NCBI GenBank assembly: GCA_014138725.1
Contig: JACJID010000002.1
Coordinates: 1,936,001 to 2,000,000 of the forward strand
Direction of reading: 5' to 3'
Length of the DNA: 64,000 nt
Source: Kutzneria viridogrisea
GTDB lineage: Bacteria; Actinomycetota; Actinomycetes; Mycobacteriales; Pseudonocardiaceae
This document shows positions 34,210 to 45,094 of the stretch, in pieces; position 1 is the stretch's first letter, and each line of letters opens with the position of its first letter. A program made the position numbers and the translations under genes. The notes beneath the pieces were generated by a model. That model worked only from the letters and a program-made list of their open reading frames with translations. It did no database searches and was not told where the DNA came from.

Positions 34210-35411
34210 GCCACACCTCCAGCGGATCCGCTTCGGTGCCGCACCCCGTCGAGCAGTCTTGCCCGCTGGTCGGAGTCGGTCGCCGCGGCCACCGCGGTCC
34301 ACGCCATCGACAGGGCGCCGTCGAGCACGGCCCTGTCCGCTGATGGCGAGGCGCAGGCCGCGGCGAACTCCGGCTGGTGGTTCACCGCGTCTCCGCAATC
34401 GATTGCAATGGTTGGGTGGATCCCGGGCAACGCCCTCGTGACGTTGCCCATGTCGGTGCTGCCCGCTGTCCGCAGCAGTTCCTCCTGCGGGCTCAGCAGG
34501 CAGCGGCCGAGTTCGGTGGCGGCGGCGCGGTACGCCTGCGCCAGCCACTCATCCGGCGCCAGTTCGGTGTACACCGGGGAGACCTGCTCGACCTCCAGGG
34601 CGCACCCGGTGCCCACGGCACCGGCCTCGAAGCAACCCCGGATGCGGTTGTCCAGGCGCTGCAACGATTCGAGGTCCGCCGCACGCAGGTAGAACAGCGC
34701 AGACGTCCTCGCGGGAACGATATTGGGCGCGGCACCGCCGTTGGTGACGATGCCGTGAACCATCTGTTTCGGCTCGAGGTGCTGGCGGGCCAGCCCGATT
34801 GCCACTTGGGCAAGGGTAACCGCGTCAGCGGCGTTCACGCCCAGGTGTGGCGCCGCGGCGGCGTGCGACTCCTTGCCTCGGTAGGTGACCTCCAGGTCCA
34901 CGATGGCCAGGGAGGGCGAGGCGCAGGTCTCGTCCGGCGAGGGGTGCACCATCATCGCCATCGCGGCGTCGTCGAAGACACCGCGCTCCAGCATCAGGAC
35001 CTTGCCGCCACCGGCCTCCTCGGCAGGCGTGCCGATCAGCTTCACGGTGATGCCCAACTGGTCGGCGACCTCGCGCAGGGCCAGCGCGGTGCCGGTGGAG
35101 GCGGCGGCGATGACGTTGTGCCCGCAGGCGTGCCCGACCTCGGGCAGCGCGTCGTACTCGGCACACAGGGCCACGACCAGCTCACCGGTGCCGTAGGTGG
35201 CGGTGAAGGCGGTGTCCAGTCCGGCGACCCCGCGCTCCACCTGGAAGCCCTCGCGCTCGGCCAGGTCGGCGATCTTCGCGGCGCTGCGGTGCTCGCGGAA
35301 CGCCAGCTCCGGTTCCGCGTGGATGCTGCGGGAGAGTCCGACGAGTGCGTCCTCGTACCGCTGCAGCACTGCGCGGCAGGTCGCCTTGGGGTCGGTACTC
35401 ACTTGCGCCAT
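34206..35411 (-). CDS. M20 family amidohydrolase (AmiB1/AbgB-like)
   Basis: A 401-residue hydrolase of the M20 family close to p-aminobenzoyl-glutamate hydrolase B. Motifs are HAEPELAFREHRSA, PEVGHACGHNVIAAAS and GTPAEEAGGGK; GKESHAAAAPHLG belongs to the dimerisation lid. It forms an operon with the related hydrolase downstream, overlapping by 4 bp. The two share folds and motifs but are clearly diverged. It corresponds to amiB1 (Rv3306c). ATG 35411 has only a weak GGGG ribosome site. Confidence 0.88.
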   Translation of the reverse strand: MAQVSTDPKATCRAVLQRYEDALVGLSRSIHAEPELAFREHRSAAKIADLAEREGFQVERGVAGLDTAFTATYGTGELVVALCAEYDALPEVGHACGHNVIAAASTGTALALREVADQLGITVKLIGTPAEEAGGGKVLMLERGVFDDAAMAMMVHPSPDETCASPSLAIVDLEVTYRGKESHAAAAPHLGVNAADAVTLAQVAIGLARQHLEPKQMVHGIVTNGGAAPNIVPARTSALFYLRAADLESLQRLDNRIRGCFEAGAVGTGCALEVEQVSPVYTELAPDEWLAQAYRAAATELGRCLLSPQEELLRTAGSTDMGNVTRALPGIHPTIAIDCGDAVNHQPEFAAACASPSADRAVLDGALSMAWTAVAAATDSDQRARLLDGVRHRSGSAGGVA

Positions 35412-35595
35412 CCTGCCCCACCGGTCCTTCCTGTCCGGTGGAGTTTTGCGCGTTGGGGGCTGGCCGGTGCCCAGAATGCGCCGAGCGGCGGGCCGATCGC
35501 GGGAAAGTTATGCCTGGCTGTACCCGCCGTTCAGTTAATGATCATGAAATCGTCGGCGGGCGGCGAAGTCTGTCCCACGATGTGGGAGGGTCGGC

Positions 35596-35829
35596 TCAGC
35601 CCGCGCTCTGGTTCCTCTTGCGCACCCTGCGCCCGTACCAGACGATCGCCAGCAGCGCGGCCACCACGACCACGATGATCAGCTTCTGCTTGGCGTCCTC
35701 ACCGAGCCCCTGGTTCTGCGGTGGGTTGAGCGAGGGGCCGGGCTGCGGGGTCGGGTCGTCCGCCCACGCGGTCGGCGCGGTCAGCACGGCCCACAGGAAC
35801 ACGGTGCCGAGCGCGAGCACACGGGACAT
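35596..35829 (-). CDS. Small exported membrane protein
   Basis: A 77-residue protein with a signal peptide (about 1-22, ending AWA), a Pro-rich extracellular stretch and one C-terminal transmembrane helix followed by a basic RRVRKRN tail. ATG 35829 has GAGGAGG 6 nt upstream, a strong ribosome site. It is divergent from the Ser/Thr kinase with about 100 bp between. The function is unknown. Confidence 0.68.
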   Translation of the reverse strand: MSRVLALGTVFLWAVLTAPTAWADDPTPQPGPSLNPPQNQGLGEDAKQKLIIVVVVAALLAIVWYGRRVRKRNQSAG

Positions 35830-35932
35830 CGACTGCCTCCTCGCCGGGGCGGGTGTTGATCTACTGAGCCTAATGATGCCCCAGCCCGGCGCACATCCAC
35901 CGGCTGAGCGGTGTTGGTGGACAATGGGCGCC

Positions 35933-37642
35933 ATGTCCGCGCAGGAGCCCTCCACGCCAGCCGCAGAACGGGTCATCGCGGGCCGCTACCGGCTCCAGCA
36001 CGTGCTCGGCAACGGGTCGATGGGCACGGTGTGGGCGGCCTACGACGAGTTCCTGCACCGCAAGGTGGCGGTCAAGGAGATGCTGCTGCCGCCGGGCATC
36101 CCCGCGGGCGAAGCCGACGCGCTGCGCGAGCGCACGCTGCGCGAGGCCAGGGCCATCGCCGTGCTGTCCCACCCGAACGTGGTCACCCTGCACGACATCG
36201 CCAGGCAGGACGGGGAGCCGTTCGTGGTGATGGAACTGGTGCCCTCGCGCAGCCTGGCCGAGGTGGTCCGCCAGCAGGGGCCACTGGAACTGGACCAGGC
36301 GATCACCGTGGCCGACGCGGTGGCCGCCGCGCTGGAGGCCGCGCACCGGGCGGGCATCACCCACCGCGACGTCAAGCCGGGCAACGTGCTGGTCGGCGAC
36401 AGCGGGCAGATCAAGCTGACCGACTTCGGCATCGCCCGCAACGTGGCCGAGACGACGATGACCAGCACCGGCATCATGCTGGGCTCACCGGCCTTCATCT
36501 CACCGGAGGTGGCCTCCGGTCAGCAGGTGACCCCGGCCGCCGACCTGTGGAGCCTGGGCGCCACCCTGTTCTCGGTGCTGGAGGGCCGCCCGCCCTACGA
36601 CGCCGACGACGACCCCCTCGCGACGGTGACCGAGGTGGTGCACGGCGAGGTGCCCAGGCCCAGCGCCGCCGGGGTGCTGGAGCCGGTCATCGCCGGGCTG
36701 ATGGTCAAGGACCCGGCGGCCCGGATGCCGCTGACCGAGGTGCGCAGGCGGCTGCGCCCGCTGGTCGCCGACCTGGACGCGGTGACCTTCCCGCACCTGG
36801 AGGTGCCGCGACCGGCCCCGATGCGGCCCACCATGCCCAAGCCGAAGCGGGTGGACCCGCCCGCGGACACCCCGCTGGCCGCCGACCCCGGCCCGCTGCC
36901 GTTCATGACCGGCCCCACCGAGCGGCCCGCGCCGCCCCGGGAGCACGTGCCCGGGCCGCGCGGCGGGCTGGCCATCGCGGTGGTGGGCCTGGTGGCGTTC
37001 CTGCTGTTCGCCCTGTCCACGGTGGGCGGGTTCGCGCTGACCAGGGTGGCCGGCGGGCAGCCGCTGGTACCCGCGCCGGTGCAGGTGGACGGGCCCAGCC
37101 CGACCACCACCGCCTCGCTGCCGCCGATGAGCGAGGTCACCGACAACGCGGAGATCGCCGCGGGCGGTACCGGCGGGGCCTTCGCGATCACCATCCCGCA
37201 GGACTGGCAGCACTTCGTGGAGCAGCGCCTGGCGGTCATGACGCTGCCCGCGAGCGTGGTGCACCACTGGGTCAGCCGCGACGGCAGCCAGGAGCTGAGC
37301 GTGCAGCGCTACCCGCGGTACTCCTCGGGCAGCGACATCAAGCCGTACCTGGACATGCTGGAGAAGACCCAGCCCGGTTACCGCAAGCCCGGACTGACCA
37401 CCTCGCTCAACGGGGTCACCGGCTTCACCAACCCCCAGCAGTTCGTCTACCGGACCGACGACAACGGCGGGCCGCAGGTGCGCAGCAACGACCGCCAGCA
37501 GCGCAGCTACCTGGTGGCCACGCTGCCCAAGGACCGGGACCTGTGGGTGGTCACGCTGGCGACCGCGACCCAGGAGGAGGGCGGCTCCCTCCCGAACAAG
37601 CTGTTCACCACGGTCACCGCGAGTTTCCGGGTCACGGCGTGA
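35933..37642 (+). CDS. Transmembrane Ser/Thr protein kinase (PknB-like)
   Basis: A 569-residue Hanks-type kinase. The catalytic domain spans about 16-280: glycine loop [14 protein letters not shown] Lys48, catalytic Asp146 in HRDVKPGN, and DFG at 164-166. A Pro-rich juxtamembrane linker leads to a transmembrane helix near 345-368. The ~200-residue extracellular domain has no PASTA repeats, so the signal differs from that of PknB. The ATG may be leaderless, but no clean TANNNT was seen. The punA gene follows by 19 bp. Confidence 0.92.
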   Translation: MSAQEPSTPAAERVIAGRYRLQHVLGNGSMGTVWAAYDEFLHRKVAVKEMLLPPGIPAGEADALRERTLREARAIAVLSHPNVVTLHDIARQDGEPFVVMELVPSRSLAEVVRQQGPLELDQAITVADAVAAALEAAHRAGITHRDVKPGNVLVGDSGQIKLTDFGIARNVAETTMTSTGIMLGSPAFISPEVASGQQVTPAADLWSLGATLFSVLEGRPPYDADDDPLATVTEVVHGEVPRPSAAGVLEPVIAGLMVKDPAARMPLTEVRRRLRPLVADLDAVTFPHLEVPRPAPMRPTMPKPKRVDPPADTPLAADPGPLPFMTGPTERPAPPREHVPGPRGGLAIAVVGLVAFLLFALSTVGGFALTRVAGGQPLVPAPVQVDGPSPTTTASLPPMSEVTDNAEIAAGGTGGAFAITIPQDWQHFVEQRLAVMTLPASVVHHWVSRDGSQELSVQRYPRYSSGSDIKPYLDMLEKTQPGYRKPGLTTSLNGVTGFTNPQQFVYRTDDNGGPQVRSNDRQQRSYLVATLPKDRDLWVVTLATATQEEGGSLPNKLFTTVTASFRVTA

Positions 37643-37661
37643 AGGTTTTAGGCTCGACCAC

Positions 37662-38483
37662 GTGACCGGTATCAGCGAGAACATCAGCGTGACCCCCGAG
37701 GAGCTGGCCGCGCGGGCCGCGACGGCACTGGCCGAGCGGACCGGGGTCGAGCGGCACGACGTGGCCGTGGTGCTCGGCTCGGGCTGGCGGCCCGCCGCGG
37801 ACGTGATCGGCCAGGCCGAGGTCGAGGTGCCGGTCGCCGAGCTGCCGGGCTTCCTGGCGCCGACGGTGGCCGGGCACGGCGGCACGATCCGGTCCGTGCG
37901 CGCCGGGGACAACCGGGTGCTGGTGCTGCTGGGCCGCACCCACCTGTACGAGGGCAAGGGCATCGAGACGGTCGTGCACGGGGTGCGGACCGCGGCCGCC
38001 GCTGGCTGCCGCACGGTGGTGCTCACCAACGCCGCGGGCGGCCTGCGCCACGGCATGCGGGTGGGCCAGCCAGTGCTGATCAGCGACCACCTGAACCTCA
38101 CCGCACGCTCCCCGCTGGTCGGCGCGAACTTCGTGGACATGACCGACCTGTACTCGCCGAGGCTGCGCGAGCTGGCCAGGCAGATCGACCCCGCGCTGGA
38201 GGAGGGCGTGTACGCGGCGCTGCCCGGCCCGCACTTCGAGACGCCCGCCGAGATCAGGATGCTGCGCACGCTGGGCGCCGACCTGGTGGGCATGTCCACG
38301 GTGCTGGAGGCGATCGCGGCGCGGGCCGCCGGGGTGGCCGAGGTGTTCGGCCTGTCCCTGGTGACCAACCTGGCCGCGGGCATGACCGGTGAGCCGCTCA
38401 ACCACCAGGAGGTCCTGGAGGCGGGCAAGGCCGCGGCCACCGGCATGGGCTCGCTGCTGCGCGAGCTGGTGAGCCGGGCATGA
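37662..38483 (+). CDS. punA: Purine nucleoside phosphorylase
   Basis: A 273-residue trimeric-class purine nucleoside phosphorylase, splitting inosine and guanosine with phosphate into base and ribose-1-phosphate. Motifs are VVLGSGWRP (phosphate loop), [32 protein letters not shown] and the purine site VTNLAAG. TAGGCT at 37649-37654 lies 7 nt before GTG. It overlaps pmmB by 4 bp; the mutase may convert pentose phosphates released by salvage. The order equals Rv3307-Rv3308. Confidence 0.93.
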   Translation: MTGISENISVTPEELAARAATALAERTGVERHDVAVVLGSGWRPAADVIGQAEVEVPVAELPGFLAPTVAGHGGTIRSVRAGDNRVLVLLGRTHLYEGKGIETVVHGVRTAAAAGCRTVVLTNAAGGLRHGMRVGQPVLISDHLNLTARSPLVGANFVDMTDLYSPRLRELARQIDPALEEGVYAALPGPHFETPAEIRMLRTLGADLVGMSTVLEAIAARAAGVAEVFGLSLVTNLAAGMTGEPLNHQEVLEAGKAAATGMGSLLRELVSRA

Positions 38484-40123
38484 CGGTGCGGCCCGCGCTG
38501 CGCGACGCCGCGTTCCGCTGGATCGCCGACGACCCGGACCCGGCGGCGCGCGCCGAGTTGCAGGCCGTGCTGGCCAAGGCCATCGCCGGGGACCCGGCCG
38601 CGGCTGAGGAACTGGCCGACCGGATGGCCGGGCCGCTCACCTTCGGCACGGCGGGGCTGCGCGGGCCGGTCCGCGCCGGGCCCAACGGCATGAACGAGGC
38701 CGTGGTCGTGCGCACCACGGCCGGGCTGGCGGACTGGTTGCGGCGCAACGGCCACGCCGGTGGCCTGGTGGTGGTCGGCCGGGACGCGCGGCACGGCTCC
38801 AAGCAGTTCCACCAGGCGGCGGCCGGGGTGCTGGCGGCGGCCGGGTTCGACGTGCGCGTGCTGGGCGGTCCGCTGCCCACGCCCGTCACGGCCTTCCTGG
38901 TGCGGCGGCTGGGCGCGGTCGCCGGTGTGCAGATCACCGCCTCGCACAACCCACCCGCGGACAACGGCTACAAGCTGTACGTGCAGCAGGGCGCGCAGAT
39001 CGTGCCGCCGACCGACCGCGAGATCGAGGCGGCGATCGAGGCGGTGGCCGCGGCCGTCTCGGTGCCGCGTTCCACCAACTGGTCCACGGTGCCCGCTGCC
39101 GAGGTCGCCGAGTACGTGGCGCGGGCCGCCGGTCTGCCGCGCGGCACGGCCCGCGAGCTGCGCGTGGCCGCGACCCCGATGCACGGGGTCGGCGCCGACA
39201 CGCTGGCCTCGGTGCTGGGCGCGGCCGGGTTCACCGACGTGCACTTCGTGGCCGAGCAGCGTGAGCCGGACCCGGACTTCCCCACCGTGTCCTTCCCGAA
39301 CCCGGAGGAGCCCGGCGCCACGGACCTGCTGCTGGAGTTGGCGTCCACTGTGGACGCCGATCTGGCGGTGGCCCTGGACCCGGACGCCGACCGCTGCGCG
39401 CTGGGCGTGCGCGAGCGGGACGGTTCGTGGCGGATGCTGCGCGGGGACGAGACCGGTGTGCTGCTCGGCGAGCACGTTCTGTCCACTGTGGACGGTGCGG
39501 GTGCACTGGTGGCGACCACGATCGTGTCCTCCTCGCTGCTGTCCTCGGTGGCCGCCGCGCACGGTGTGAGCTACGACGAGACGCTGACCGGGTTCAAGTG
39601 GCTGGTCCGGGCCGGGGACGGGCTGGGCACCGGGCTGGTCTACGCGTACGAGGAGGCGCTCGGGCACTGCGTGGACCCGGACTTCGTGCGGGACAAGGAC
39701 GGGATCTCGGCCGCCGTGCTGGCCTGCGACCTCGCCGCCACGCTCAAGGCCGAGGGCAGGACGCTGCTCGACGTGCTGGACGAGTTGTCGGTGGCGCACG
39801 GCGTGCACCTGACCGACCAGGTGTCGCTGCGGGTGGACGACCTCAGCCGGATCGGCTCACTGATGTCCGAGCTGCGCGCCGACCCGCCCGCACAACTGGG
39901 TTCGGTCACGGTCACCGCCGAGGACCTGCGCCCCCGCGCCGACGTGCTCGCACTGCGCGGTGCGGGCGTGCGGGTGCTGATCCGCCCGTCCGGCACCGAG
40001 CCGAAGGTCAAGGCGTACCTGGAGGTCGTGCAGCCGGTGACCGGCGAGCTCGGCGCCGCCCGCGAGCAGGCTCGCGCCCGGTTGGCCCAGCTGCACGGGG
40101 AGATCAGCGCGCTGCTGGTCTAG
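38480..40123 (+). CDS. pmmB: Phospho-sugar mutase (phosphomannomutase/phosphoglucomutase family)
   Basis: A 547-residue alpha-D-phosphohexomutase. The phosphoserine loop is [16 protein letters not shown], the metal loop [10 protein letters not shown], the sugar loop [11 protein letters not shown] and the C-terminal phosphate loop [14 protein letters not shown]. The length matches PmmB/PGM2-like enzymes that may act on ribose-1-phosphate as well as hexose phosphates. Coupling with punA favours a role in ribose-1-phosphate use. Its TAG stop interlocks with that of the convergent gene (CTAG at 40120-40123). Confidence 0.92.
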   Translation: MTVRPALRDAAFRWIADDPDPAARAELQAVLAKAIAGDPAAAEELADRMAGPLTFGTAGLRGPVRAGPNGMNEAVVVRTTAGLADWLRRNGHAGGLVVVGRDARHGSKQFHQAAAGVLAAAGFDVRVLGGPLPTPVTAFLVRRLGAVAGVQITASHNPPADNGYKLYVQQGAQIVPPTDREIEAAIEAVAAAVSVPRSTNWSTVPAAEVAEYVARAAGLPRGTARELRVAATPMHGVGADTLASVLGAAGFTDVHFVAEQREPDPDFPTVSFPNPEEPGATDLLLELASTVDADLAVALDPDADRCALGVRERDGSWRMLRGDETGVLLGEHVLSTVDGAGALVATTIVSSSLLSSVAAAHGVSYDETLTGFKWLVRAGDGLGTGLVYAYEEALGHCVDPDFVRDKDGISAAVLACDLAATLKAEGRTLLDVLDELSVAHGVHLTDQVSLRVDDLSRIGSLMSELRADPPAQLGSVTVTAEDLRPRADVLALRGAGVRVLIRPSGTEPKVKAYLEVVQPVTGELGAAREQARARLAQLHGEISALLV

Positions 40124-40446
40124 GCGGCGGCCACGATCAGCGCGATCACGGCCACCAGCAGGAACACCCCGGCCAGCAGGTACGGCACGTTCGACGGTCC
40201 CGACACGGGTCGGGGCCGTCGTTCGGTCATGCCCGCGATCGAGGCGCGGCCGAACGCGTAGCTGACTGAGGTCAGGCTCAGCCCGAACGCCATCAGCACG
40301 ATGTTGGCCGAGTACGGCGTGTGGTCGATGCCCGGCCACAGCGCCACGACCACCAGCGGCAGGCCGATCAGGCCGATGCCGACGGCGAGCCAGCCGAAGT
40401 AGAAGATCCGCTTGCGGCGGCTGCCCGATACCAGAGAAGAAGTCAC
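40120..40446 (-). CDS. Small integral membrane protein
   Basis: A 108-residue protein with three predicted transmembrane helices (about 17-37, 45-65 and 85-107) and basic loops. GTG 40446 gives a basic cytoplasmic start (SGSRRKR). It converges on pmmB with interlocked stop codons. No domain is recognised. Confidence 0.7.
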   Translation of the reverse strand: MTSSLVSGSRRKRIFYFGWLAVGIGLIGLPLVVVALWPGIDHTPYSANIVLMAFGLSLTSVSYAFGRASIAGMTERRPRPVSGPSNVPYLLAGVFLLVAVIALIVAAA

Positions 40447-40547
40447 GTCCACAGTTCGTCCAGGTATATCAGCGTTTCCTGTACGTAGGACGTGTGGGGT
40501 GCGGGCCGGGTTGCGTGTCCGGCGCGGGCCCGGCACGCTCGCTTTCC

Positions 40548-41000
40548 GTGTCCAGACTGCTGATCGTGCACCACACACCGTCACCCGCCACGCAGGCCAT
40601 GCTGGAGGCGGTGGTGTCCGGTGCGTCCGATCCGGAGATCACCGGCGTGCAGGTCGTGCGCCGCCCCGCCCTGGCCGCCAACGCCGTTGACGTGCTCGAA
40701 TCCGATGCCGTGCTGCTCGGCACCCCGGCCAACATCGGGTACATGTCCGGCGCTCTCAAGCACTTCTTCGACACCGTGTACTACCCGTGCCTGGACGCCA
40801 CGCGCGGCAAGCCGTACGGGCTCTACGTGCACGGGGACAACGACACCTCGGGCGCGGTCAAGTCAGTTGAGATGATCACCACTGGGCTCGGTTGGACGCG
40901 GGCCGCCAGCCCCGTGTCGGTCCTCGGGGCGCTGGACAAGGCGGCCCGGGAGGCGTGCTGGGAACTCGGCGCGACGCTGGCGGCCGGGTTGATGGCGTGA
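40548..41000 (+). CDS. Flavodoxin-fold NAD(P)H/FMN reductase-like protein
   Basis: A 150-residue flavodoxin-like protein. LLIVHHTPSPATQAMLEAV is a typical FMN phosphate loop, LLGTPANIGYMSGALKHFFDTV matches the WrbA-like active region, and YVHGDNDTSGAVKS follows. It probably binds FMN and reduces quinones or similar acceptors. Its stop lies in the left arm of a 24-bp palindrome separating it from a convergent aldo/keto reductase. Confidence 0.83.
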   Translation: MSRLLIVHHTPSPATQAMLEAVVSGASDPEITGVQVVRRPALAANAVDVLESDAVLLGTPANIGYMSGALKHFFDTVYYPCLDATRGKPYGLYVHGDNDTSGAVKSVEMITTGLGWTRAASPVSVLGALDKAAREACWELGATLAAGLMA

Positions 41001-41045
41001 AGGTGGCTTTCCCTGCGCTGGGCGCAGGGAAAGCCACCTTCACGC
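40995..41045. terminator. Perfect 24-bp palindrome between convergent genes
   Basis: Arms 40995-41018 and 41022-41045 match perfectly around a 3-nt loop (TGG). The left arm includes the reductase stop codon, and the convergent gene ends at 41052. Its geometry equals that at 7532-7586, suggesting a common type of bidirectional terminator. Confidence 0.78.
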
Positions 41046-41051
41046 GACCTG

Positions 41052-42047
<996 letters not shown>

Positions 42048-42082
42048 GATGGTGAAACCCCTCAGTTCGTCGCGTGTGCGGT

Positions 42083-43065
<983 letters not shown>

Positions 43066-43069
<4 letters not shown>

Positions 43070-43464
43070 GCCGATGCCTCCTGGATGAGCTGCTGACCGG
43101 CCATCTTGGCCTCGATCTCCGCGTAGTTCGTGATCTTGCAGTCGAGCACCTCGAGGCAGGCGTGCAGCTCGGCGATGCGCTGGCGCACGTCGGCGCGGTG
43201 CTCGAAGAGGATCTGCTTGCGCCGGCCCGCCGTGGCCGACCCCTTGTGGCGCAGTTGCGCGTACTCCCGCATCAGCCTGATCGGCATGCCGGTGGTCCGC
43301 AGCTTGGTGAGGAAGCCCAACCACGCGAGGTCGTTGTCCGAGTACAGACGACGCCCCCCTGAGTCGCGGGCTGGCGGGTCGACCAGCCCGATTCGTTCGT
43401 AATAGCGGAGCGTGTCGATGGACAGGCCGCTGCGCTCCGCTGCTTGGGCGATCGAGTAAGTCAC
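43066..43464 (-). CDS. MerR-family transcriptional regulator
   Basis: A 132-residue MerR regulator. The N-terminal winged helix reads [27 protein letters not shown]-type sequence, and a coiled-coil dimer helix follows to about residue 120. Only one Cys (CKITNY) is near the C-terminus, so a metal site is unlikely; AdhR/YraB-type aldehyde regulators are closer. GTG 43464 lies 6 nt after a TACCGT -10. Its own promoter has the stretched 19-bp MerR spacer with a dyad, so it is autoregulated with the reductases. Confidence 0.9.
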
Positions 43465-43470
43465 ACCACG

Positions 43471-43501
43471 ACGGTAGGAGCTGGAGTGCACTCCAGGTCA
43501 A
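43471..43501 (-). promoter_or_regulatory. MerR-type promoter with 19-bp spacer and dyad operator
   Basis: On the minus strand TTGACC (43496-43501) and TACCGT (43471-43476) are separated by 19 bp, the over-long spacer that MerR proteins untwist. Within it a perfect 16-bp palindrome CTGGAGTGCACTCCAG occupies 43481-43496. It drives the MerR-reductase operon. Confidence 0.8.
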
Positions 43502-43566
43502 GCGCTTCACCCGGCCACGCGGTTGCGGGCAGTGGGCAGGCAGCCGGCAAGTAGCGGCGCAAACGT

Positions 43567-43686
43567 TTGTCCACAGGCGGCGAGTTGTCCACATGTGGAT
43601 CTTCAGCAAGATCAGGTGTCGGGGGTGGGCGGTAGACTGGTGACGGGGACGCCCCCCAGGGAGTGGCGGGGGACGCACATGGGTAG
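43567..43686 (-). repeat. Dispersed ~120-bp element, copy B, with two DnaA boxes
   Basis: The reverse complement of this stretch matches 3648-3768 (about 92%). Two perfect TTGTCCACA words lie at 43567-43575 and 43585-43593, 18 bp centre to centre. Its 5' end sits 18 bp after the stop of the Fic-like gene, just as copy A follows hisN. Confidence 0.85.
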
Positions 43687-43704
43687 GTGGGGCCCGCCCC
43701 GCCC

Positions 43705-44097
43705 CTACTCCGGCCAGGCGCCGTCCTTGGGGCTGGCCCAGGTGTCGAAGCGGGCGGCCAGGTCGGGCACCTCGATGCGGCCGTGCGCGACGCCGCGAAC
43801 CACGGCCAGCGCCTCGTCCTCGTCGGCGTCGATCCACCAGCCGTTGATGTCGCACAGCGCGACCGCGGCGACCCAGCCGAGCCGCCAGTTGCCCTGGGCG
43901 AGCGGGCGGGTGCGCACGACGGAGTGCAGCAGCGCGGCGGCCTTGAGCCACAGCGAGGAGTAGGCCTCCACGCCGAGCACGGTGGCGCGGGGCCGGTGCG
44001 CGGCGGAGTCGAGCAGGCCGAGGTCGCGCACCACGAGGTCACCGCCGGTCACGGCCGTGGCCAGCACGAGCAGGTCACCGGCGTCGAGGTACTCCAC
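43705..44097 (-). CDS. Fic/Doc-like toxin with degenerate active-site motif
   Basis: A 130-residue Doc-type Fic protein. The fold is suggested by [15 protein letters not shown] at the start and [22 protein letters not shown] after the active loop. The loop reads [12 protein letters not shown] where active Fic proteins have HPFxxGNKRTAW, so the catalytic His is Arg and the Lys is Trp. AMP or phosphate transfer is therefore doubtful. It follows an RHH antitoxin gene by a few bases. GTG 44097 is preferred over TTG 44100. Confidence 0.75.
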   Translation of the reverse strand: MEYLDAGDLLVLATAVTGGDLVVRDLGLLDSAAHRPRATVLGVEAYSSLWLKAAALLHSVVRTRPLAQGNWRLGWVAAVALCDINGWWIDADEDEALAVVRGVAHGRIEVPDLAARFDTWASPKDGAWPE

Positions 44098-44101
44098 CAA
44101 C

Positions 44102-44308
44102 TCAGGCCGGACCCAGCCTGTCCAGCAGCCCCTGGTAGCGCGGCAGCACCCGGCCGAGCACCTCGCCGAGCTGCTCCTCCTTGCGCAGCCGCGCCCAGCG
44201 CTCGGCCAGCGCCAAGCGCACGACCTCCTGCTTGGAGCGGCCCTCGGCGGCGGCCAGCTCGTCGAGCTGCCGGTTCTCCTCGTCGCTCAAGCGCAGGGTC
44301 ATCGCCAC
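44102..44308 (-). CDS. Ribbon-helix-helix antitoxin
   Basis: A 68-residue CopG/RHH protein: AMTLRLSDEENRQLDELAA is the DNA-binding strand and first helix, and a charged C-terminal helix would bind the toxin. GTG 44308 is chosen because TACCAT (44315-44320, minus strand) lies 6 nt upstream. GATACC and GGTACC words in this promoter could be its operator. It is paired with the Fic-like gene directly downstream. Confidence 0.83.
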   Translation of the reverse strand: MAMTLRLSDEENRQLDELAAAEGRSKQEVVRLALAERWARLRKEEQLGEVLGRVLPRYQGLLDRLGPA

Positions 44309-44384
44309 CAGCGGATGGTACCGAGGTGGTATCACGCCGGTCCAGGTCGACGGGGTGAGCCCTCGGTCACCGTAGGGTTGCCCG

Positions 44385-44969
44385 GTGGCACGACCCAAGA
44401 CCCACGACGAGGCCCTGCGCCAGCGACTGCTCGCCAGAGCGGGAGAGCTCATCTCCAGCTCGGGCGTGGACGCGCTGAGCCTGCGCAGGCTGGCCGCCGA
44501 CGTGGACACCTCGACCACTGCCGTCTACTCGCTGTTCGGCGGCAAGCCGGGGCTGGTCAGAACGGTCTACCTGGAGGCGTACCGGCGGTTCGGCGCGCGG
44601 CTGCGCGCGGTGGGCGGCACCGGGGACGCGGCCGAGGACGTGGTGCGGCTCGGACTGGCCTACCGGGAGAACGCGCTGGCCGAACCGCACCTGTACGACA
44701 TGTTGTTCACCGGGGACATCGAGCAGGACGAACAGGTGCAGGAGGTGGCGCTGGCCGCCTTCCAGGTGCTGGTCGACGCCGTGGACGCGGCGGTCGTGGC
44801 CGGGGTGTTCCGCCCGGTCGAGCCGCGCGCGGTGGCCATCGCGGCCTGGGGACTGGTGCACGGGCTGGTGTCCCTGGAACTGCGGGGCAAGATGCCGCCG
44901 GGCGCCGAGGTCGCCCCGGTCTACGAGCTGGCCCTGCGCGCCGCGGTGGACGGCTGGCGCAGGCGGTGA
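44385..44969 (+). CDS. TetR-family transcriptional regulator
   Basis: A 194-residue TetR regulator. The HTH covers about residues 10-56 (ALSLRRLAADVDTSTTAVYSLFGGKPGLVR), with a C-terminal ligand domain of the TetR_C_33/WHG type. TAGGGT at 44373-44378 lies 6 nt before the GTG, suggesting a leaderless transcript. It is divergent from the RHH antitoxin with 76 bp between and convergent with upp. Target and ligand are unknown. Confidence 0.9.
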   Translation: MARPKTHDEALRQRLLARAGELISSSGVDALSLRRLAADVDTSTTAVYSLFGGKPGLVRTVYLEAYRRFGARLRAVGGTGDAAEDVVRLGLAYRENALAEPHLYDMLFTGDIEQDEQVQEVALAAFQVLVDAVDAAVVAGVFRPVEPRAVAIAAWGLVHGLVSLELRGKMPPGAEVAPVYELALRAAVDGWRRR

Positions 44970-44976
44970 AAGAGCC

Positions 44977-45006
44977 CGGGGAGGTGGCCGCCACGTGACC
45001 TCCCCG
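44977..45006 (+). terminator. Terminator-like hairpin after tetR
   Basis: A 9-bp GC-rich stem (44977-44985 with 44998-45006) starts 7 bp after the TetR stop. A second stem follows at 45024. Confidence 0.6.
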
Positions 45007-45022
45007 AGCCCCACCGAAAGAA

Positions 45023-45061
45023 TGTGGTCCAGACCACCTTTCGTCAAGGTCTAGACCACTT
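45023..45061. promoter_or_regulatory. Inverted repeat with two DasR-like sites
   Basis: TGTGGTCCAGACCACC (45023-45038) and AAGGTCTAGACCACTT (45046-45061) match the DasR site ACTGGTCTAGACCACT at 12 and 13 of 16 positions. The two also pair as one stem (45024-45035 with 45048-45059, one mismatch) followed by TTTT, so an intrinsic terminator explains them equally well. They lie between convergent genes. Confidence 0.45.
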
Positions 45062-45094
45062 TTCACACTCAACAGCCGAGGTGAAGCGGTCCAG

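Noticed and set aside
43567-43593. Replication origin
   Set aside because: Only two DnaA boxes, no AT-rich unwinding element, and no dnaA/dnaN genes nearby.
45023-45061. Firm call of a DasR-regulated promoter
   Set aside because: No gene starts next to it, and the stem plus T-run explains it as a terminator. Kept only as a possibility.
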